DNA from: Bacteroidales bacterium
GTDB lineage: Bacteria > Bacteroidota > Bacteroidia > Bacteroidales > Muribaculaceae
NCBI GenBank assembly: GCA_004557565.1
Contig: SFGS01000071.1
Coordinates: 1 to 10,398 of the forward strand
DNA length: 10,398 bases
Direction of reading: 5' to 3'
Part shown: positions 6,693 through 10,398 of the stretch, piece by piece
How the letters are laid out: the number at the start of each line of letters is the position of its first letter
Numbering within the stretch: position 1 is the first letter of the stretch
The notes under the pieces: generated by a model
The model's input: the letters and a program-made list of their open reading frames with translations, nothing else
What the model was told of the DNA's origin: nothing
Database searches by the model: none
Program-made: the position numbers and the translations under genes

Positions 6693-7277
6693 TTATTTTC
6701 CCACCTTCAGGAGTTGCACGTCGAAGATGAGGGTTGAGTTTGGCTGGATAGGACCGGTGCCGTGCTCGCCGTAAGCGAGTTCGCTTGGAATGAACAGGCG
6801 GTAGGCTGAGCCTTCGCTCATGAGTTGCAAACCTTCAACCCAACCAGGAATCACCTGACCCACAGCGAAGGTGGCAGGCTCGCCGCGCTCCACAGAACTG
6901 TCGAACACAGTGCCGTCGATCAGTCGGCCGGTGTAGTGAACGGTCACCACGTCGTTTGGACCAGGCTTCTTGCCGTTGCCTTCCTTCACCACGAGGTATT
7001 GCAGACCGCTTTCAGTCACTTTCACGCCTTCTTCCTTGGCGTTGTTTGCCAAATATTCCTTACCTGCCTTGGCGTTCATTTCGCCAGCCTTGGCTTGGAG
7101 ATTGGTAAAATATTCTTGCACCACTTGCTTGGCTTCGTCATAGGTCATTGCTGGAGTGCCTTCGCCATACACTGCGCGGAGTGCATCTGCGAAATCATCA
7201 GCATTGAGTTTGTCAACGCCTGAACCCTTGAAATTTTGGCCCATGCTGAGGCCTAATGCATAGCTAAGTTTGTCCAT
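6693..7277 (-). CDS. FKBP-type peptidyl-prolyl isomerase, FklB-like, no signal peptide
   Basis: This is the first gene of the array and encodes 194 aa. No signal peptide or lipobox is present, so a cytoplasmic location is likely. An FKBP_N-type helical region (1-85: MDKLSYALGLSMGQNFKGSG) is followed by a complete FKBP domain (~90-194). All classical pocket residues are visible: Tyr115 in VHYTG, Phe125-Asp126 in GTVFDSS, Phe137, Val142-Ile143, Trp146 in VIPGW, Tyr169 in IPSELAYGEHG and Phe185 in LIFDV. It is thus the only copy here that keeps the canonical pocket tryptophan. Layout and length resemble E. coli FklB (about 206 aa). An earlier start is not supported, since the leader upstream is A/T-rich promoter sequence. 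Its promoter region is shared back to back with the sirtuin gene. Confidence 0.94.
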   Translation of the reverse strand: MDKLSYALGLSMGQNFKGSGVDKLNADDFADALRAVYGEGTPAMTYDEAKQVVQEYFTNLQAKAGEMNAKAGKEYLANNAKEEGVKVTESGLQYLVVKEGNGKKPGPNDVVTVHYTGRLIDGTVFDSSVERGEPATFAVGQVIPGWVEGLQLMSEGSAYRLFIPSELAYGEHGTGPIQPNSTLIFDVQLLKVGK

Positions 7278-7325
7278 GTCGTAAAAAAAATCTTTTATCT
7301 ATTTATTTATATTGCAAATTATCTG

Positions 7326-7333
7326 CAAAGTTA
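7326..7333 (-). promoter_or_regulatory. Probable -7 box for the FKBP array
   Basis: The minus strand reads TAACTTTG (7333..7326), a perfect TAnnTTTG. No exact TTTG lies 19 bases upstream; the segment there (around 7354) reads CGTTCAAAA, a weak -33. The start would be near 7319, giving a leader of about 40 A/T-rich bases to the ATG at 7277. Confidence 0.5.
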
Positions 7334-7377
7334 AAGTTATTTATAGTTTTGAACGCTATTTTTTGAATAAAAAAGTT

Positions 7378-7385
7378 TAAATTTG
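7378..7385 (+). promoter_or_regulatory. Probable -7 box for the sirtuin-porX operon
   Basis: TAAATTTG matches TAnnTTTG. The nearest TTTG copies (7362 and 7348) lie 12 and 26 bases upstream rather than 19, so the -33 element is uncertain. The expected leader is about 25 bases before the ATG at 7418. It lies back to back with the FKBP promoter in a 140-bp intergenic region. Confidence 0.45.
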
Positions 7386-7417
7386 CCCAATAGAATACTC
7401 TTTTAATTTTAATATAG

Positions 7418-8119
7418 ATGAAAAACTTGGTTATCTCCACCGGAGCGGGCATGAGTGCAGAGAGCGGTATTACCACTTTCCGCGACGCAGGTGGGCTTTG
7501 GGAAAACTACAAAGTGATGGACGTGGCAAGCGACGAGGGCTTCGCTCGCAACCCTGCCCTGATTCACAAGTTCTACAACGAGCGCCGATTGCAGCTGATC
7601 GATGCGCAGCCCAACGCCGCACACCGTGGACTGGTGGAACTGGAAAAATATTTCAACGTGAATGTCATCACGCAAAATGTGGACGACCTGCACGAGCGTG
7701 CCGGCTCGAAAAATGTGCTGCACCTGCATGGTGAGTTGATGAAGGTGCGCTCGATGACGCATCCCGAACGCATCTACACGCTGCCCTGCGACCAGCTGTC
7801 GGACAAGGGATTGGAAACCAGCGTCGACACCGTAGATACCTATGGCGACCATGTGCGTCCGCATATCGTGTTTTTCGGCGAGGCTGTGCCCAACTTTGAG
7901 CCGGCTTGCCGCATTGCGTCGAAAGCTGATGTGTTTGTGGTCATCGGCACCACGCTGGTGGTGTATCCCGCAGCGGCGTTGCTCCAGTATGCGCCTCCAG
8001 GAGCCGAGGTCTATTACATCGACCCCAAGCCTGCCGCAGTGCCATCGTATGTGCATGTGATTGCCAAGAAGGCCACCGAGGGCGTGGCCGAACTCATCGA
8101 TATCCTAACAAAAAAATAA
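7418..8119 (+). CDS. Sir2-family NAD-dependent protein deacylase (SIRT5/CobB-like) lacking the zinc cysteines
   Basis: Sirtuins remove acyl groups from lysine using NAD+, giving nicotinamide and O-acyl-ADP-ribose. This 233-aa cytoplasmic protein has the NAD-binding blocks GAGMSAESGITTFRD (9-23), TQNVDDLHERAG (85-96), GTTLVVYPAAALL (177-189) and IDPKP (201-205). The catalytic histidine is His104 in HLHGE. Tyr53 and Arg56 in FYNERR match the Tyr-xx-Arg pair that lets SIRT5 and CobB accept acidic acyl groups such as succinyl, so desuccinylase activity is plausible. The zinc module is missing: where family members have CxxC, this one has SMTH after HGELMKVR, and the second CxxC position reads DTYG before HVRPHIVFFGE. 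Only Cys124 and Cys164 remain. The start is chosen because the Rossmann strand begins at residue 3. It lies 10 bases upstream of porX on the same strand and is almost certainly cotranscribed. A cobB-like name would be reasonable but is not certain. Confidence 0.92.
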   Translation: MKNLVISTGAGMSAESGITTFRDAGGLWENYKVMDVASDEGFARNPALIHKFYNERRLQLIDAQPNAAHRGLVELEKYFNVNVITQNVDDLHERAGSKNVLHLHGELMKVRSMTHPERIYTLPCDQLSDKGLETSVDTVDTYGDHVRPHIVFFGEAVPNFEPACRIASKADVFVVIGTTLVVYPAAALLQYAPPGAEVYYIDPKPAAVPSYVHVIAKKATEGVAELIDILTKK

Positions 8120-8129
8120 ACACACTTAT

Positions 8130-9677
8130 ATGAACAAGGAACAAATTCTCTGGGCCGACGACGAAATCGATCTCTTGAAACCGCATATTCTGTTTTTGCA
8201 GAACAAAGGCTACGAGGTGACCACCGTGACCAACGGCCGCGACGCACTCGACGCCATATCTCAGCAGAATTTCCACCTCATCATTCTCGATGAGAATATG
8301 CCTGGCATCAGCGGACTGGAGGCGCTGCAGCAAATCAAGATTGCGCAGCCCAATGTGCCCGTGATTATGATTACGAAAAGCGAGGAGGAAAACATCATGA
8401 ATCAGGCTATCGGCAGCGAGATTGCCGACTATCTTATTAAGCCTGTGAACCCGATGCAGATTCTGCTTTCCATCAAGAAAAACCTGCACAGCGAGGCGCT
8501 GGTGGCGCAAAAAGCCACGAGCGACTATCAGCAGGAGTTTATGAGCATCAGCCAGCAAATAGCCATGGCAAGAACCATCGACGACTGGTATCAGCTCTAC
8601 AACACGCTGGTGCGATGGGAACTCACGCTCTCCAACGCCGAAACCGGCATGGCCGACATGCTGCGTATGCAAAAGCAGGAGGCCAACAGCGCGTTCGCCA
8701 AAATGGTGAAGCGCAATTATGAGAAGTGGGTCACCACCGACGACCACCCGCTCATGAGCAACGAGATTTTCAAAACGCAGATTTTCCCGCATATCGACGC
8801 TGGCGAAAAGGTGTGCTTTATCGTAATCGACAATTTCCGTCTCGACCAGTGGCGCACCATCAGCCCACTGCTCAGCGACTATTTCAACATTGAGAAGGAG
8901 GAACTCTACACCACCATTCTCCCAACAGCCACGCAATATGCGCGCAATGCCATTTTTTCGGGACTGATGCCTATCGACATCGAGCGCATGTTCCCCGAAT
9001 TGTGGGTTGACGAGGATGAGGACGAAGGCAAAAACCTCAACGAGGCACCTCTCATTCAAACCATTCTCGACCGCTATCGACGCAAGTGCAAATTCTCGTA
9101 CAACAAACTCAACGACTCTGCCGCCGGCGAACGCCTGGTGCAGCACTTCGCACAGCTGAAGAACTTCGACCTCAATGTGATTGTGTTCAACTTTGTGGAC
9201 ATCCTTTCGCACGCGCGCACAGAGAGCAAGATGATTCGCGAACTTGCCTACACCGACGAGGCTTACCGCTCACTCACCGTCACATGGTTTAAAAACAGTT
9301 ATGTGTTGGAAATCTTCAAGCGTATAGCCGAGCAGGGCTGGAAAATCGTGCTCACCACCGACCACGGCACCACACGAGTGGACAACGCCATCAAGGTGAT
9401 TGGCGACAAAAACACCAACACCAACTTGCGCTACAAAGTGGGCAAGAACCTCAGCTACAACCCACGCCAAGTGTACGAAATCAAACAACCCAAACGCTTC
9501 GGACTGCCGCTGCTCAACGTGTCGAGCACCTACATCTTCGCATCGGGACGCGACTTCTTCGCCTACCCCAACAACTACAACCACTACGTGCAATACTACA
9601 ACGACACCTTCCAGCACGGCGGCATCTCCATGGAAGAAATGCTCGTCCCCCTCATCACCCTCACCCCAAAAAAATAA
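8130..9677 (+). CDS. porX: PorX: response regulator with PglZ phosphodiesterase domain (type IX secretion regulator)
   Basis: This 515-aa protein has a receiver domain at 1-~120. Its acidic pocket is Asp10-Asp11, the phospho-acceptor Asp54 (LDENMPG), Thr82 and Lys104-Pro105. A helical linker (~125-215) leads to a PglZ domain of the alkaline-phosphatase superfamily (~220-510). Likely metal or nucleophile positions are Asp234 in VIDNFRLDQW, Thr266/Thr268 in LPTATQYARNAIFSG, Asp357 and His361 in FVDILSHART, Asp411-His412 in TTDHGT, and the late histidine in FQHGG. Length and layout match Porphyromonas PorX (about 518 aa), the partner of histidine kinase PorY. That protein works with the sigma factor SigP to control type IX secretion genes. 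The family's PglZ domain has been shown to cleave cyclic and linear oligoadenylates. There is no DNA-binding output domain. PorY, SigP and Por structural genes are not in the window. The gene follows the sirtuin gene by 10 bases; a BREX role is excluded by the receiver fusion and the neighbours. Confidence 0.95.
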   Translation: MNKEQILWADDEIDLLKPHILFLQNKGYEVTTVTNGRDALDAISQQNFHLIILDENMPGISGLEALQQIKIAQPNVPVIMITKSEEENIMNQAIGSEIADYLIKPVNPMQILLSIKKNLHSEALVAQKATSDYQQEFMSISQQIAMARTIDDWYQLYNTLVRWELTLSNAETGMADMLRMQKQEANSAFAKMVKRNYEKWVTTDDHPLMSNEIFKTQIFPHIDAGEKVCFIVIDNFRLDQWRTISPLLSDYFNIEKEELYTTILPTATQYARNAIFSGLMPIDIERMFPELWVDEDEDEGKNLNEAPLIQTILDRYRRKCKFSYNKLNDSAAGERLVQHFAQLKNFDLNVIVFNFVDILSHARTESKMIRELAYTDEAYRSLTVTWFKNSYVLEIFKRIAEQGWKIVLTTDHGTTRVDNAIKVIGDKNTNTNLRYKVGKNLSYNPRQVYEIKQPKRFGLPLLNVSSTYIFASGRDFFAYPNNYNHYVQYYNDTFQHGGISMEEMLVPLITLTPKK

Positions 9678-9689
9678 CCCATACAAGAA

Positions 9690-9716
9690 GTTAGAAATTA
9701 GAGGTTAGAAATTAGA
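9690..9716. repeat. Two-copy 14-base direct repeat
   Basis: GTTAGAAATTAGA occurs at 9690-9702 and again at 9704-9716, a 14-base period just after the porX stop codon. The core GTTAGAAATTA also appears after the 293-aa FKBP gene on the other strand orientation (near 5749-5759). Its function is unknown; it looks like simple intergenic repeat sequence. Confidence 0.75.
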
Positions 9717-9718
9717 TT

Positions 9719-9772
9719 TTGGAGCACTCGGAGTGTTCAGACTATTCTGAATGTTCCAAGTGCTCTAATTCT
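9719..9772. repeat. 9-base periodic tract folding into a 20-bp hairpin after porX
   Basis: From 9728 the sequence runs in units of nine: TCGGAGTGT, TCAGACTAT, TCTGAATGT, TCCAAGTGC, TCTAATTCT, with a looser unit before them. The same tract is an imperfect inverted repeat. Positions 9722-9741 pair with 9746-9765 over 20 positions: 16 Watson-Crick, three G-U and one mismatch, with loop CTAT. It lies 45 bases after the porX stop and could stabilise or end that transcript, though no U-tract follows. Confidence 0.7.
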
Positions 9773-10084
9773 ACGGGCTCAGTGGAAAAGTCCTGGGGAT
9801 ATTCTGCATTGTTGTCGAATCGTGAATGGAATCAAAAACAAAAACATAAAAAACAGCCTTGGAGCAACGTGGAATACTTCGCATTTGGCGGTGCAACTGT
9901 GCGCTTTGCGTCATTGGAAACGAGTTTCCATGCCGCCCACCACACAGTCCCTCCGCCACCCTCTTACGAGGGTCCACCACATTGCCCCAAGGATAAAAAC
10001 CGCTCGCCGTTTCACGGCGAAAAAACCAGAAAAAATGTGATTTATTGGTAGGAAACTATATGGCAATCTCTCAAAACGCCATAG
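9773..10084. other. Intergenic region without a convincing gene, small hairpins
   Basis: No reading frame here looks like a real protein. Three small hairpins are visible: TGGAAAC/GTTTCCA (9915-9930), TCGCCG/CGGCGA with a 5-base loop (10004-10020, followed by A6 on the plus strand), and TATGGC/GCCATA (10059-10083). The middle one could be a weak terminator for minus-strand transcripts entering from the right, since GCGGTTTTTA follows it on that strand. Nothing else is recognised. Confidence 0.5.
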
Positions 10085-10351
10085 CGTAGGGACATGCCTT
10101 TGGCGAGAGCACTGAAAAAGTCCAGTTTTTTAAAGACCAAAACGAAAAATGCTTACGATTTATAACTTTTCTTTCCACAAATCGCATCAATAAGGCTATG
10201 ATAGGCAGAAAAAGAAGGGTAAAACGACTATTTCTCCGTTATTCACTTTCAATCTGAAAGTTGTTTTTACTTTTTCAGTGCTTTCGGTATGCATCCAATG
10301 CGTTGATACATTGGTGCTTGCATCGAAACATGCCGAAGGCATGTCCCTACG
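10085..10351. repeat. Inverted-repeat-bounded noncoding element (MITE-like)
   Basis: Outer arms: CGTAGGGACATGCCTTTGGC (10085-10104) is the inverse complement of 10332-10351 with 19 of 20 matches. Inner arms: AGCACTGAAAAAGT (10108-10121) and its perfect complement at 10269-10282, extendable by four positions with one G-T. On the left the two arms touch. On the right they are 45-50 bases apart, separated by a small hairpin CCAATG/CATTGG (10295-10314). The right outer arm is itself a hairpin (ACATGCC-GAA-GGCATGT, 10328-10344). A further 7-bp hairpin lies at 10245-10261. No transposase or other gene lies inside and no flanking target duplication is clear. It may be a non-autonomous mobile element or a dispersed repeat. 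Confidence 0.6.
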
Positions 10352-10398
10352 TTGTGGTGTGCGCCCTTGCTTATTGTGGCAGGCATGAATCATCGCAT

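Noticed and set aside
5876..6730. 284-aa plus-strand reading frame opposite the FKBP genes
   Set aside because: It is antisense to two clear FKBP genes and has His/Val/Leu-rich composition typical of a reverse-strand shadow.
7418..8119. Sir2 protein as a defence NADase
   Set aside because: It is a short single-domain protein with intact deacylase motifs and no fused APAZ, TIR or sensor domain; the context is porX, not a defence island.
8094..9212. 372-aa minus-strand reading frame opposite porX
   Set aside because: It is fully antisense to porX, whose motifs are unmistakable; long antisense frames are expected from the codon bias of porX.
8130..9677. PglZ domain as part of a BREX phage-defence system
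   Set aside because: The PglZ domain is fused to a receiver domain in the PorX layout and no BREX genes (methylase, BrxC-like ATPase, BrxL) are present nearby.
9719..10051. 110-aa plus-strand reading frame after porX
   Set aside because: Its start is simply translation of the 9-base periodic repeat (Ser-Glu-Cys pattern) and the rest has no domain, signal or ribosome site; it crosses several hairpins and looks noncoding.
10196..10393. 65-aa minus-strand reading frame at the right end
   Set aside because: It runs through the inverted-repeat arm and small hairpins with no family resemblance; more likely a chance frame in a repeat element.

Overview
The window looks like chromosomal DNA from a member of the Bacteroidales, most likely Prevotella or a close relative. 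The reasons are promoter-like boxes of the Bacteroidota form TTTG-N19-TAnnTTTG, almost no Shine-Dalgarno sites, a PorX-type regulator, a secreted streptopain-like (C10) protease, and lipoprotein FKBP isomerases. The genus is an inference; nothing here fixes the species.

Layout from left to right. A tRNA-Asp(GTC) and asnA (ammonia-dependent asparagine synthetase) lie on the minus strand, each with its own well-formed promoter. Divergent from asnA, on the plus strand, is a 796-aa secreted cysteine protease with a propeptide, a C10 catalytic domain, Ig-like regions and a C-terminal dockerin-type calcium-binding pair. It converges on a four-gene minus-strand array of FKBP-type peptidyl-prolyl isomerases. 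The two units are separated by two hairpins, one a perfect 32-nt palindrome that works as a bidirectional terminator. In transcription order the FKBP genes encode a 194-aa protein without signal peptide, a 293-aa lipoprotein, a 169-aa lipoprotein and a 322-aa protein with a cleavable signal peptide and a lysine-rich tail. A hairpin with a U-rich tail sits inside the array, between the second and third genes.

Divergent from the FKBP array is a tight two-gene plus-strand operon: a Sir2-family NAD-dependent deacylase that has lost the usual zinc cysteines, then porX, a response regulator fused to a PglZ phosphodiesterase domain. PorX controls the type IX secretion system in Porphyromonas. The last ~720 bases hold no convincing gene. 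They hold short direct repeats, a 9-base periodic tract that folds into a hairpin, and a ~267-bp element bounded by nested inverted repeats.

Together the window is rich in envelope and secretion functions: a secreted protease, exported folding catalysts and a secretion regulator. No complete new defence or mobile system is visible. The points most worth a second look are the zinc-less sirtuin coupled to porX, the FKBP array with its pocket substitution and internal hairpin, the dockerin on a protease lacking a type IX sorting domain, and the inverted-repeat element at the right end.
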